64,000 bases of DNA from JAWLCA01 sp041687395 (lineage in GTDB: Bacteria > Pseudomonadota > Alphaproteobacteria > Rhodobacterales > Rhodobacteraceae). Under the pieces are notes generated by a model. That model had not been told where the DNA came from. It saw only the letters and a list, made by a program, of their open reading frames with translations, and made no database searches. Position 1 is the stretch's first letter. Each line of letters opens with the position of its first letter. Location of the stretch: NCBI GenBank assembly GCA_041687395.1, contig JAWLCA010000004.1, positions 124,001 to 188,000 of the forward strand, in the 5' to 3' direction. This document shows, in pieces, positions 35,700-43,989 of the stretch. Both the position numbers and the translations under genes were made by a program.

Positions 35700-36770
35700 C
35701 TACCCCTTGCCCCGGTCGGACAGCAGTCGCCCGACCAGTTGAGCCGTATAATCCACGATCGGCACGATGCGCCCGTAATTGAGCCGGGTCGGCCCTATCA
35801 CGCCCACCACGCCGATGATCTTCCGATCCGCGTTCATATAAGGAGAGACCACCAGAGAGGAACCCGTCAGCGAGAAAAGTTTGTTCTCTGACCCGATGAA
35901 AATGCGCACACCTTCGCCATCTTCGGCGAGCTCGAGGAATTCGGCGATGTCCCTCTTGCGCTCCAGATCGTCGAAAAGGCGGCGAATCCGCTCCAGATCG
36001 ACCTCCTGATCGCCCTGCCCTAGCAGATTCGCTCGACCACGCACGATCAGACGCTCGTGCGGTTCGCCCTCGCCCTGCCAGATGGCCAGACCCTGTTCGA
36101 CCAGTTCACGAGCCAGCGAGTCGATCTCCTGTCGCCTGCGGCTGATTTCGGACGTGATCCGTGCCCGCAGCTCGGACATCGTTACACCCTCTGCCATGGC
36201 GTTGAGGAAGTTTGCCGCCTCACGCATCGACGACGGGGTCTGACCGGGCGGCGGCGTGAATAGGCGATTTTCGACATTGCCGTCGGCGAAGACCAGCACG
36301 ACCAGGGCGCGGTCGGGGCCGAGGCTGACGAATTCGATATGCCGGATCGGCGCTTCCCGCTTGGGTGAGAGGACCAGACTGGCGCCATGCGTTATCCCGG
36401 ACAGCGCCAGGCCAACCCGGTCAAGCAGCGTGCCGACGTCGCTTTCGTTCGTGCCTAAAGAGCTGTCGATGCGTGCGCGATCCTCGTCCGCAAGGCTGGC
36501 GACCTCCAGCAGACCGTCGACGAACATGCGCAGGCCAAGCTGTGTGGGCACCCGCCCGGCCGAGATGTGCGGGCTGTCCAGAAGGCCCAGGTACTCGAGA
36601 TCCTGCATCACGTTCCGGATCGTCGCGGCCGAGACCTTCTCGCTCATGCTGCGGGTGAGCGTGCGCGAACCCACCGGTTCGCCCGACGCCAGATAGCCTT
36701 CGACCACGCGGCGGAATACCTCGCGCGAGCGCTCGTTCATGTCGGTCAGCAGGTTGGATCCGTCGCTCAT
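35700..36770 (-). CDS. hrcA: Heat-inducible transcription repressor HrcA
   Basis: 356 residues. Winged-helix N-terminus (EVFRRVVEGYLASGEPVGSRTLTRSMSEKVSAATIRNVMQDLEYLGLL) followed by the GAF-like dimer domain with VSPYMNADRKIIGVVGVIGPTRLNYGRIVPIVDYTA near the end. HrcA binds CIRCE elements; none is seen upstream of this operon, so its targets (probably groESL) lie elsewhere. A sigma-70-like promoter is visible upstream. Confidence 0.95.
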   Translation of the reverse strand: MSDGSNLLTDMNERSREVFRRVVEGYLASGEPVGSRTLTRSMSEKVSAATIRNVMQDLEYLGLLDSPHISAGRVPTQLGLRMFVDGLLEVASLADEDRARIDSSLGTNESDVGTLLDRVGLALSGITHGASLVLSPKREAPIRHIEFVSLGPDRALVVLVFADGNVENRLFTPPPGQTPSSMREAANFLNAMAEGVTMSELRARITSEISRRRQEIDSLARELVEQGLAIWQGEGEPHERLIVRGRANLLGQGDQEVDLERIRRLFDDLERKRDIAEFLELAEDGEGVRIFIGSENKLFSLTGSSLVVSPYMNADRKIIGVVGVIGPTRLNYGRIVPIVDYTAQLVGRLLSDRGKG

Positions 36771-36795
36771 GGTCTTCGCACCTCGGCAGCCCGCT

Positions 36796-36825
36796 AGAAT
36801 AGGGATCTGGCAAGCTGTCCGTCAA
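36796..36825 (-). promoter_or_regulatory. Predicted hrcA-grpE promoter
   Basis: On the minus strand TTGACG (36825-36820), 18 bases, then TATTCT (36801-36796). It lies 26 bases before the hrcA ATG in the 116-base divergent gap with rph. No CIRCE inverted repeat is present. Confidence 0.45.
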
Positions 36826-36886
36826 TCGGGGTTGCACAGCGACCTTTGGGACAGGTAACTGTGCCGGTCGCAGGAAAGGATCGAGC

Positions 36887-37609
36887 ATGCGCCCATCGGG
36901 TAGAAATCTAGGCGAAATGCGGCCAGTTTCAATTGAGACGGGCGTGCAGCGGCATGCCGAAGGGTCGTGCATGATGCAGATCGGCGGCACCCGTGTGCTC
37001 TGTTCCGCCAGTATCGAAGATCGCCCCCCGCCCTTCCTGCGCAACACCGGTCTGGGCTGGGTGACGGCGGAATATGGGATGCTACCGCGCGCGACGAACA
37101 CGCGCAACCGGCGCGAAGCGGCCGCTGGAAAGCAACAGGGCCGGACGATCGAGATCCAGCGGCTGATTGGCCGCGCGCTGCGGGCTGGCGTGGACCGGGC
37201 CGCACTGGGTGAACGGCAAATCACGATCGACTGCGATGTGATCGAGGCCGATGGGGGCACGCGATGCGCAGCGATCACCGGCGGCTGGGTGGCGCTGCGC
37301 CTGGCGGTGAACCGGTTGCTGAAGGCGGGCTTGATCCACAGCGATCCGCTGATCGATCACGTGGCCGCCGTGTCTTGCGGCATCTACGCCGGCCAGCCGA
37401 TTCTCGATCTGGATTACGCCGAGGACAGCGAAGCCGGGGTGGACGGAAATTTCATCCTGACCGGTGGCGGACGCCTGGTCGAGGTGCAGATGTCGGCCGA
37501 GGGGGCAACGTTTTCGCGGACTGAGATGACGCAGCTGATGGATCTGGCCGAGGCTGGGTCAGCTGGTCTGGTCCGCGCGCAGAAGGAGGCCGTGGAATGC
37601 GCCGGCTAG
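36887..37609 (+). CDS. rph: Ribonuclease PH
   Basis: 240 residues, full length. A phosphorolytic 3' to 5' exonuclease that trims tRNA 3' ends. Landmarks: MRPSGRNLGEMRPVSIETG, SASIEDRPPPFLRNTGLGWVTAEYGMLPRAT, TRNRREA and IDCDVIEADGGTRCAAITGG. AGGAAAGGA precedes the ATG by six bases. rdgB starts within its last 13 bases. Confidence 0.96.
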   Translation: MRPSGRNLGEMRPVSIETGVQRHAEGSCMMQIGGTRVLCSASIEDRPPPFLRNTGLGWVTAEYGMLPRATNTRNRREAAAGKQQGRTIEIQRLIGRALRAGVDRAALGERQITIDCDVIEADGGTRCAAITGGWVALRLAVNRLLKAGLIHSDPLIDHVAAVSCGIYAGQPILDLDYAEDSEAGVDGNFILTGGGRLVEVQMSAEGATFSRTEMTQLMDLAEAGSAGLVRAQKEAVECAG

Positions 37610-38205
37610 AAGGCGGCCGGCTGGTGGTTGCGACGCATAACACCGGCAAACTGGAAGAGATCGCAAAGCTTCTGGAGCCCTTTGACGTCAAACTCGTCTC
37701 CTCCGCTGAATTGGGCCTGCCGGAGCCCGAGGAGACTGAATCAACCTTTGCGGGCAACGCCCGAATCAAGGCCCATGCAGCGGCAAAGGCGTCGGGACTG
37801 CCGGCGCTGGCCGACGATTCCGGGATCGAGATCGAAGCTCTGGACGGGGCGCCCGGCGTCTACACCGCCGATTGGGCCGAGGGGCCCGGCGGTAGGAACT
37901 TCGTACGCGCCATGACCCGTGCCTGGTCCGAGCTGGAAAAGAAGCGCGCGCCGGAACCACGTCGCGCGCGGTTCCGGTGTACACTCGCCCTGGCGTGGCC
38001 GGATGGCGAGGATCAGATTTTCGAGGGGCAGATCGACGGGCGCATCGTCTGGCCGATGCGCGGTGACCAAGGGCACGGCTACGATCCGATCTTCCTGCCG
38101 GACGGCCTCGATCAGACCTTTGGCGAGATGGATCGCTGGGCGAAGAACCGGATCAGCCATCGTGCCCGAGCTTTCGAGCACTTCGTCGCGGCATGTTTCC
38201 CGTGA
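37597..38205 (+). CDS. rdgB: dITP/XTP pyrophosphatase (RdgB/HAM1)
   Basis: 202 residues. House-cleaning enzyme that hydrolyses dITP and XTP. Motifs: VVATHNTGKLEEI at the N-terminus, PALADDSGIEIEALDGAPGVYTADWA and GYDPIFLPDGLDQTFGEM. It overlaps rph, and its end overlaps the next gene; the imperfect parS-like sequence at 38194 lies in this overlap. Confidence 0.95.
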   Translation: MRRLEGGRLVVATHNTGKLEEIAKLLEPFDVKLVSSAELGLPEPEETESTFAGNARIKAHAAAKASGLPALADDSGIEIEALDGAPGVYTADWAEGPGGRNFVRAMTRAWSELEKKRAPEPRRARFRCTLALAWPDGEDQIFEGQIDGRIVWPMRGDQGHGYDPIFLPDGLDQTFGEMDRWAKNRISHRARAFEHFVAACFP

Positions 38206-38576
38206 AACGGTATTACACCGGTTCGCCGTTCGAGTCCCAGATCGGGTATTGCCGCGCCCTCATAAAGGGTCCGTGGTGCTTCGTTTCCGGCGTAACCGGG
38301 TACGATTATGCATCGATGACGATGCCGCAGGACGCCGCAGCGCAAGCCTCCAATGCCTTGGCGACGATCGAGGCCGTGCTTGCCGAAGCGGGTTTTGGCC
38401 TCGCCGACATCGTCCGCGTAACCTATATTCTAACAGACGCAGCATTGCTTGACGAAGTTGCCCCGGTCCTGCGTGAACGTCTGGGCGCACATCCGCCCGC
38501 CGCGACAATGGTCATCGCCGGCTTGATCCGGCCAGAGATGAAGATCGAGGTCGAAATCACGGCGCTCAAGGATTGA
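38193..38576 (+). CDS. RidA/YjgF/YER057c family protein
   Basis: 127 residues from the ATG at 38193; a GTG at 38202 overlapping the rdgB stop (GTGA) is an equally likely start and would give MKRYYTGSPFE. The family fold is a trimer whose clefts hydrolyse enamine/imine intermediates from PLP enzymes. FVSGVTGYDY, ATIEAVLAEAGFGLADIVRVTYILTD and PAATMVIAGLIRPEMKIEVEITA fit. The arginine of the deaminase site (LIRPEMKIEVE) is kept. The natural substrate is unknown. Confidence 0.85.
   Translation: MFPVKRYYTGSPFESQIGYCRALIKGPWCFVSGVTGYDYASMTMPQDAAAQASNALATIEAVLAEAGFGLADIVRVTYILTDAALLDEVAPVLRERLGAHPPAATMVIAGLIRPEMKIEVEITALKD
38194..38209. other. Degenerate parS-like site
   Basis: TGTTTCCCGTGAAACG matches 14 of 16 bases of the parS consensus found intact at 42059 and 43970. 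It spans the rdgB end and the start of the RidA-family gene, about 1.5 kb from parB. Confidence 0.5.
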
Positions 38577-38579
38577 GTC

Positions 38580-39737
38580 ATGGAGGATTGGGAGAACGGC
38601 GGCTTCGGGCTGTACATCCACTGGCCGTTCTGTGCCGCGAAATGCCCCTATTGCGATTTCAATTCGCACGTCGCCAGCGTGATCGATAACAACCGCTGGC
38701 GCGATGCCTATCTGAGCGAGATCGACCGCGTCGCAGAAGAGACGAAAGGTCGTCGGTTGGACACAGTGTTCTTCGGAGGCGGCACCCCAAGCCTGATGTC
38801 GCCCGAGACGGTGGCTGCCATTCTGGACCGGGTGCGGCTCCGCTGGCGGCTACGCAACGATCTCGAAGTCACGCTGGAGGCCAACCCCACCTCTTCTGAG
38901 GCCGGGCGCTTCCGGGCCTTTGCGCAGGCGGGTGTGAACCGGCTTTCCATGGGCATTCAGGCCCTGAACAATCAGGACCTGAAACGCCTGGGCCGGCAGC
39001 ACAGCGCCGAGGAGGCGCGCCGCGCCTTTGATGTTGCACGAGAGAACTTCCAGCGCGTCAGCTTTGACCTGATCTATGCGCGCCAGGATCAGGAAATCGA
39101 GCATTGGAAGGCGGAACTTTCAGAAGCCCTTGCCATGGCGGTCGATCATCTGTCGCTCTACCAGTTGACGATCGAGGAAGGCACCGCGTTCCATGCACGC
39201 CACCAGGCAGGTGGCCTCCGTGGTCTGCCTGATGACGATCAGGCCGCAACGCTGTACGAGGCGACCACCGATCTTTGTGCGGCTGCTGGAATGGTTTCTT
39301 ATGAGGTCTCGAACGTCGCGCGGGCGGAAGCCTGGTGCCGCCACAACCTGGTCTACTGGCGATACGGAGATTATGCCGGCATCGGGCCAGGTGCGCATGG
39401 TCGGCTGACACTTGGGGGAAGACGCCATGCGACCGAAGCGGTCCGGGCGCCGGGGGCCTGGCTTCAATCCGTATCGGAGCGCAACACGGGCGACATCTTA
39501 CGCACTGTATTGGACCCCGTAGAGCAAGGCGAAGAAATGCTGATGATGGGGTTGCGCCTGAACGAAGGCGTCAGCCTGTCGCGACATGCCCATATATCTG
39601 ATAAGCCTCTGAATAAAAACAGGATTGCCGAGTTATCCGACGCCGGACTCCTACAGATTTCTGGCGACCGGCTGATCGTCAGTCAGCGCGGACGCCTGCT
39701 TCTCAACCCGATTACAGCAGCACTCTTGACCGATTGA
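38580..39737 (+). CDS. hemW: HemW, radical SAM haem chaperone
   Basis: 385 residues. The radical-SAM cysteines are C18, C22 and C25 in WPFCAAKCPYCDF, and the SAM-binding FFGGGTPSLM follows. The protein resembles coproporphyrinogen oxidase HemN, but the family (HemW) binds haem and delivers it. The absence of an HemN-type extended N-terminus fits HemW. The preceding gene ends three bases upstream; parB converges eight bases downstream. Confidence 0.92.
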   Translation: MEDWENGGFGLYIHWPFCAAKCPYCDFNSHVASVIDNNRWRDAYLSEIDRVAEETKGRRLDTVFFGGGTPSLMSPETVAAILDRVRLRWRLRNDLEVTLEANPTSSEAGRFRAFAQAGVNRLSMGIQALNNQDLKRLGRQHSAEEARRAFDVARENFQRVSFDLIYARQDQEIEHWKAELSEALAMAVDHLSLYQLTIEEGTAFHARHQAGGLRGLPDDDQAATLYEATTDLCAAAGMVSYEVSNVARAEAWCRHNLVYWRYGDYAGIGPGAHGRLTLGGRRHATEAVRAPGAWLQSVSERNTGDILRTVLDPVEQGEEMLMMGLRLNEGVSLSRHAHISDKPLNKNRIAELSDAGLLQISGDRLIVSQRGRLLLNPITAALLTD

Positions 39738-39745
39738 CGCTGCAT

Positions 39746-40669
39746 CTACCAAGCGTCGCCGTGGCCCTGCGTGGTCAGCAGACGGCAAAGCACATCAAGG
39801 TCATCTAGATTGCGGAAAGTCACTGTCAGTGTACCGCCGTCAACGCCGGGCCTGTGGTCAATCGACACGGGCATGCGAAGGCTCGCTGACACGTCCTGCT
39901 CCAACGCGCGGGTGTCGGCATCCTTCTCGGCAGTGACCGGTTTCCTTGGCGCGGCGCTGCCCTGCCCCTGGTCGGGCTTGGCCAGAAGCTTGCGAACCAG
40001 ATCTTCGGTTGCCCTGACCGACATGCCCTTGGCTATGACCTGCCTCGCGACCTCGCCTGCATTCGGTAGGGGGATAAGGGCACGGGCATGTCCCATCGTC
40101 AGGGTTCCAGCCTGCAAGTGCTCCTGCACCTCTGACGGCAGGCTGAGCAGACGGAGCATGTTGGCGATGTGACTGCGACTCTTTCCCAGCGCCTCGGCCA
40201 CCTTCTCTTGTGTATGTCCGAAGCGCATCATCAACTGGTCGTATGCGCGCGCTTCTTCCACGGGGTTGAGGTCGGAGCGCTGCAGGTTCTCGATGATCGC
40301 AATCTCGAGCACCTCTGCGTCCGAATACCCCCGCTCGATCACCGGGACTTCATGCAGCTGCGCCAATTGTGCGGCTCGCCAGCGCCGCTCGCCGGCCACA
40401 ATCTGATATTGTCCTGGCGTCTGCGGATCAGCGCGCACGATCAGCGGCTGGATGATTCCCTTTTCCCGGATGGACTGCGCCAGCTCCTCCAGACCCTCTG
40501 GAGAAAACAGCTGCCTCGGCTGATCAGGGTTTGGCTGAAGTTGTTCGACCGGCAACATGCGCTCGGCAGTTCTCGCAGCCGGCGGATCGGAAGGTGCGTC
40601 AAGACCGACATCCGCCATCAGCGCCGACAAGCCCCTGCCAAGTCCCCGCCGCTCGAATTTCTTTTCCAC
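39746..40669 (-). CDS. parB: Chromosome partitioning protein ParB
   Basis: 307 residues from a GTG seven bases after GGAG. N-terminal RRGLGRGLSALMADVG, the CTPase/parS-binding motifs (IVAGERRWRAAQLA and the preceding NPDQPRQLFSPEGLEELAQSIREKGIIQPLIV), a helix-turn-helix (VAEALGKSRSHIANMLRLLSLP) and a C-terminal dimer domain. ParB loads on parS and slides as a CTP clamp. Matching parS sites lie in the neighbouring rsmG and mnmG genes. Confidence 0.97.
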   Translation of the reverse strand: MEKKFERRGLGRGLSALMADVGLDAPSDPPAARTAERMLPVEQLQPNPDQPRQLFSPEGLEELAQSIREKGIIQPLIVRADPQTPGQYQIVAGERRWRAAQLAQLHEVPVIERGYSDAEVLEIAIIENLQRSDLNPVEEARAYDQLMMRFGHTQEKVAEALGKSRSHIANMLRLLSLPSEVQEHLQAGTLTMGHARALIPLPNAGEVARQVIAKGMSVRATEDLVRKLLAKPDQGQGSAAPRKPVTAEKDADTRALEQDVSASLRMPVSIDHRPGVDGGTLTVTFRNLDDLDVLCRLLTTQGHGDAW

Positions 40670-40686
40670 TTCTTGCTCCGTTTACC

Positions 40687-41469
40687 TCAAGCCGGCGCCT
40701 TGCTGCGCGCCAACATTTCCTGTGCGAGTGCGCGGTAGGCCTGACTTCCTTTCGAGGTCGAATCGTATACGATCACCGGTGTCCCGAAGGAAGGCGCTTC
40801 GCTAATCCGAACGTTTCTCGGAACAACTGTGTCAAACACCAGATCGCCAAGGTGCTCGCGCGCATCCTGCTCCACCTGTTGAGCGAGATTGTTGCGTTTG
40901 TCGTGCATCGTCAAGAGAACGCCTTCAATCCGCAAGTCATTGTTCGCGGTCTCCCGCACGCTCCGGATTGTCTGGAGCAGTTGCGACAACCCTTCGAGGG
41001 CGAAATACTCTGCCTGCAACGGAACAAGTACCGAGTCCGCGGCAATCATTGCATTAAGCGTCAGAAGATTAAGGGAGGGCGGGCAATCGATCAAAACAAA
41101 ATCATACTTTGCCAGGACGTCAGCGTCCTCCCGCAACGCGCGCCGAAGCCGGAACGTCCGACGTTCCATTGCCATCAGCTCAAGATCAGCCGAAGCCAGA
41201 TCGGAGTTCGCGGCCGAGAGCCAGACACGTTCAATGTGCGTAGGGAGAACGATCTCTTGCGCTGGAGTCTGCGAGATCAACAACTCATAGGTCGTCTTTT
41301 GTCGTTGATCCGACTCAATCCCCAGCCCCGTCGATGCATTACCTTGCGGGTCCAGATCGACCACGAGAACCCGATGGCCCAGTTCGGCCAGCGCCGCGGC
41401 CAGATTGATGGCGGTTGTCGTCTTTCCAACTCCACCCTTCTGGTTTGCGATAGCCAGGATTCTTGTCAT
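40687..41469 (-). CDS. parA: Chromosome partitioning ATPase ParA
   Basis: 260 residues from the ATG at 41469 (GGGTGA just before it); an upstream ATG at 41481 would overlap rsmG by eight bases. Walker-type ParA/MinD ATPase: ANQKGGVGKTTTAINLAAALAELG, then VLVVDLDPQGNAS and the catalytic DCPPSLNLLTLNA. It separates sister origins by acting on ParB-parS complexes. parB follows after 17 bases. Confidence 0.96.
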   Translation of the reverse strand: MTRILAIANQKGGVGKTTTAINLAAALAELGHRVLVVDLDPQGNASTGLGIESDQRQKTTYELLISQTPAQEIVLPTHIERVWLSAANSDLASADLELMAMERRTFRLRRALREDADVLAKYDFVLIDCPPSLNLLTLNAMIAADSVLVPLQAEYFALEGLSQLLQTIRSVRETANNDLRIEGVLLTMHDKRNNLAQQVEQDAREHLGDLVFDTVVPRNVRISEAPSFGTPVIVYDSTSKGSQAYRALAQEMLARSKAPA

Positions 41470-41473
41470 GGAT

Positions 41474-42118
41474 TCACCCATTGCCCGCGCGACGCGACGG
41501 GGCCTGGATCTTCAGAATGGCTGCCCCGCTTTGTGTGCAGCTTGGCATAACGTCAAGCTGGAAATCCCAGTTTCTCTGTGCCTGTGCTATCTCGTCTTGG
41601 TAAGTGGCGCCTTTCGGGAATATGCAAGTGCCGCCCGACTTGAGGTGTCGAGTGGCATAGCCCAACAGACGGTCCAGTGGTGCCAGGGCCCTGGCAGAAA
41701 TGACGTCGGCGTCCAACGGCTGCAGCTTTTCGATGCGCTCGGAGTGGACCGACGCGTTCAAACCCAACTCGTGGGCCATGGTCATCAGGAAAACTGCCTT
41801 TCTTTGGTCTGATTCAACCAATGACATGCGCAACTCTGGTGCCTTCTCTGCCGCAAGGATTGCGATCACCAAGCCTGGAAGGCCGCCGCCGCTGCCCAGA
41901 TCCGCCCAATGCCCTTCATTAACTGCCACGCACGAAAATAGCTGCGCGGAATCAAGCAAATGACGTGTGTAGAATTGGCTCAGATCTTTTGGCGAGACCA
42001 GATTGATGCGTGCGGACCACTTCTTCAGCCCCGCCTCATAACTGGCCAGGCGCTCAGTTGTTTCACGTGAAACATCCTGGGTCAGTCCGGCAAGCTCCGA
42101 TATAACCGAAAAGGTCAT
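41474..42118 (-). CDS. rsmG: 16S rRNA (guanine527-N7)-methyltransferase RsmG
   Basis: 214 residues. SAM motif HWADLGSGGGLPGLVIAILAA, with NLVSPKDLSQFYTRHLLDSAQL before it. It methylates G527 of 16S rRNA, the site whose loss gives low-level streptomycin resistance. The codons for DVSRET near residue 15 are a perfect parS sequence. The start overlaps the end of mnmG by four bases, the usual order in alphaproteobacteria. Confidence 0.96.
   Translation of the reverse strand: MTFSVISELAGLTQDVSRETTERLASYEAGLKKWSARINLVSPKDLSQFYTRHLLDSAQLFSCVAVNEGHWADLGSGGGLPGLVIAILAAEKAPELRMSLVESDQRKAVFLMTMAHELGLNASVHSERIEKLQPLDADVISARALAPLDRLLGYATRHLKSGGTCIFPKGATYQDEIAQAQRNWDFQLDVMPSCTQSGAAILKIQAPSRRAGNG
42059..42074. 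other. parS site inside rsmG
   Basis: TGTTTCACGTGAAACA, a perfect 16-bp palindrome identical to the bacterial parS consensus bound by ParB. It lies within the rsmG coding region, about 1.4 kb upstream of parB. Confidence 0.95.
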
Positions 42119-43986
42119 GCTGACTTCTTCGTTCCGGCCGCTCTGATCGCACCGAGCAGCACGGTGAGCGCGGCAGGCGTCATCCCCTCGATGCGCGCTG
42201 CCTGAGCTATGCTATGCGGCCTCGTCTGTACCACCTTCTGCCGCAATTCTGCGGAAAGGCCTGAGATTGTACTGTAGTCGATGTTACCCGGAATGATCAG
42301 TCCCTCGTCACGCTTGAGAGCTTCAATGTCCGTTATTTGACGCTGCAGATATTCTGCATAAAGCGCCTCACGGGCCAATTGTGCCAAGGCCGAGGCGCTT
42401 AGAGTGCGGAGTTGCGGCGAAATCCTCAACAACTTGTCTGTCGATACATCCGTCGACGCCAGCAACTTGTACGCACTCCTCCGGACTCCGTCTTGACTTA
42501 CCATCACGCCGACATTGTCCAACTCAGTGGGGGTGAAGCTGATCGCCTGCAACAGAGTCCGTGCCGTATCAAGCTCTGCGGCTTTCGCCTCAAAGGCCCT
42601 CTGACGCTCAACTGATACACATCCAAGATCAATTCCGAGTGGCGTCAACCGAGAATCAGCGTTGTCCGCACGAAGCGTCAGCCGATACTCGGCGCGCGAC
42701 GTGAACATTCGATAGGGTTCCGTCACACCGCGCGTCGTCAGATCATCCACCATCACACCGATGTATGACTCCCGGCGGCTCAGAACGACTGGATCACCAC
42801 CTGACGCCGACCTGGCCGCGTTCAAACCAGCCAGCAAACCCTGAGCGGCTGCCTCTTCATAACCGGTCGTCCCGTTGATCTGGCCTGCAAGGAACAGGCC
42901 CCTCACCTCCTGTACCTCCATGCTGGGGCCAAGGCTGCGTGGGTCAACGTAGTCATACTCGATGGCATATCCCGGCTGCGTTATTTCTACCCGCTCCAAG
43001 CCCTTTATGGACCGCAGATATTCAACCTGCACGTCCAGCGGCAAGGAGGTCGAGAGACCATTCGGATAAACCGTGGCATCATCGAGGCCCTCAGGCTCCA
43101 GAAACACCTGGTGAGAGATCTTCTCCGCAAAGCGGACGATCTTGTCCTCGATCGACGGGCAATATCGCGGTCCATTCCCCTGAATAGCGCCCCCGTACAT
43201 CGCCGAGCGATCAAGGTTCGACCGGACGATCTCGTGGGTGTTCTCATTCGTGTGCGTCACACCGCAGTTTATCTGCCGCACGAAGGGAAGCGTGTTCAGG
43301 AACGACATCATGCAAGGATCATCATCCCCAGGCTGCAACTCGAGTACGTCCCAATTGATCGTACGGCCGTCGAGTCTTGGGGGCGTGCCCGTTTTGAGGC
43401 GACCGGTCGCCAGCCCGAATTCCTCGATTCGCTCTGCAAGCCTGACAGATGGTGCCTCGCCCATCCGGCCAGCGGGGCGCCGTTCATGTCCGATGTGAAT
43501 CTCGCCGCGCAAGAAAGTGCCAGTTGTCAACACGACGGCACCGGCCGTAAGCGAAACGTCACCACTCAACGTCAGCCCAGTCACACGGCCACCGTCAATT
43601 ACCAGATCGGTGGCTTCTGCTTCGACAACTTCCAGGTTTGGTTGCGCAGCGATTGCTTGTTGAACTGCCTGCCGATAAAGGCGCCGGTCAGCCTGGGTCC
43701 TCGGACCCTGCACGGCGGGACCCTTGCTCCGATTGAGGAGGCGGAACTGAATACCAGCCCGGTCAGCCGCGCGTCCCATCAGGCCATCCAGCGCATCGAT
43801 CTCCCGAACCAGGTGCCCCTTTCCCAGTCCTCCGATTGCGGGATTGCACGACATCACCCCGATCGACGCCGCTTTCAGGGTCACCAGAGCGGTGCGCGCA
43901 CCCACTCGTGCGGCCGCATGCGCGGCTTCGCATCCCGCGTGACCGCCCCCCACGACGACAACATCATAGTGTTTCACGTGAAACAC
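42115..43986 (-). CDS. mnmG: tRNA uridine 5-carboxymethylaminomethyl modification enzyme MnmG (GidA)
   Basis: 623 residues from a GTG start (MFHVKHYDVVVVGGGHAGCEAAHAAARVG). FAD-binding GxGxxG motif at residues 12-17, the PAIGGLGKGHLVREIDALDG signature and the second family motif GTPPRLDGRTI. With MnmE it forms the cmnm5 modification at wobble U34 of several tRNAs. The start codons themselves are a parS site. It lies three bases downstream of mnmE. Confidence 0.97.
   Translation of the reverse strand: MFHVKHYDVVVVGGGHAGCEAAHAAARVGARTALVTLKAASIGVMSCNPAIGGLGKGHLVREIDALDGLMGRAADRAGIQFRLLNRSKGPAVQGPRTQADRRLYRQAVQQAIAAQPNLEVVEAEATDLVIDGGRVTGLTLSGDVSLTAGAVVLTTGTFLRGEIHIGHERRPAGRMGEAPSVRLAERIEEFGLATGRLKTGTPPRLDGRTINWDVLELQPGDDDPCMMSFLNTLPFVRQINCGVTHTNENTHEIVRSNLDRSAMYGGAIQGNGPRYCPSIEDKIVRFAEKISHQVFLEPEGLDDATVYPNGLSTSLPLDVQVEYLRSIKGLERVEITQPGYAIEYDYVDPRSLGPSMEVQEVRGLFLAGQINGTTGYEEAAAQGLLAGLNAARSASGGDPVVLSRRESYIGVMVDDLTTRGVTEPYRMFTSRAEYRLTLRADNADSRLTPLGIDLGCVSVERQRAFEAKAAELDTARTLLQAISFTPTELDNVGVMVSQDGVRRSAYKLLASTDVSTDKLLRISPQLRTLSASALAQLAREALYAEYLQRQITDIEALKRDEGLIIPGNIDYSTISGLSAELRQKVVQTRPHSIAQAARIEGMTPAALTVLLGAIRAAGTKKSA
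43970..43985. other. parS site at the mnmG start
   Basis: TGTTTCACGTGAAACA, again perfect, encoding residues 1-6 of MnmG (FHVKH region). It is 1.9 kb from the rsmG site and about 3.2 kb from the proposed oriC. Confidence 0.95.
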
Positions 43987-43989
43987 TCC

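Noticed and set aside
36771..36886. CIRCE element in front of hrcA
   Set aside because: I looked for the 9-bp inverted repeat (TTAGCACTC type) and saw none in the gap.
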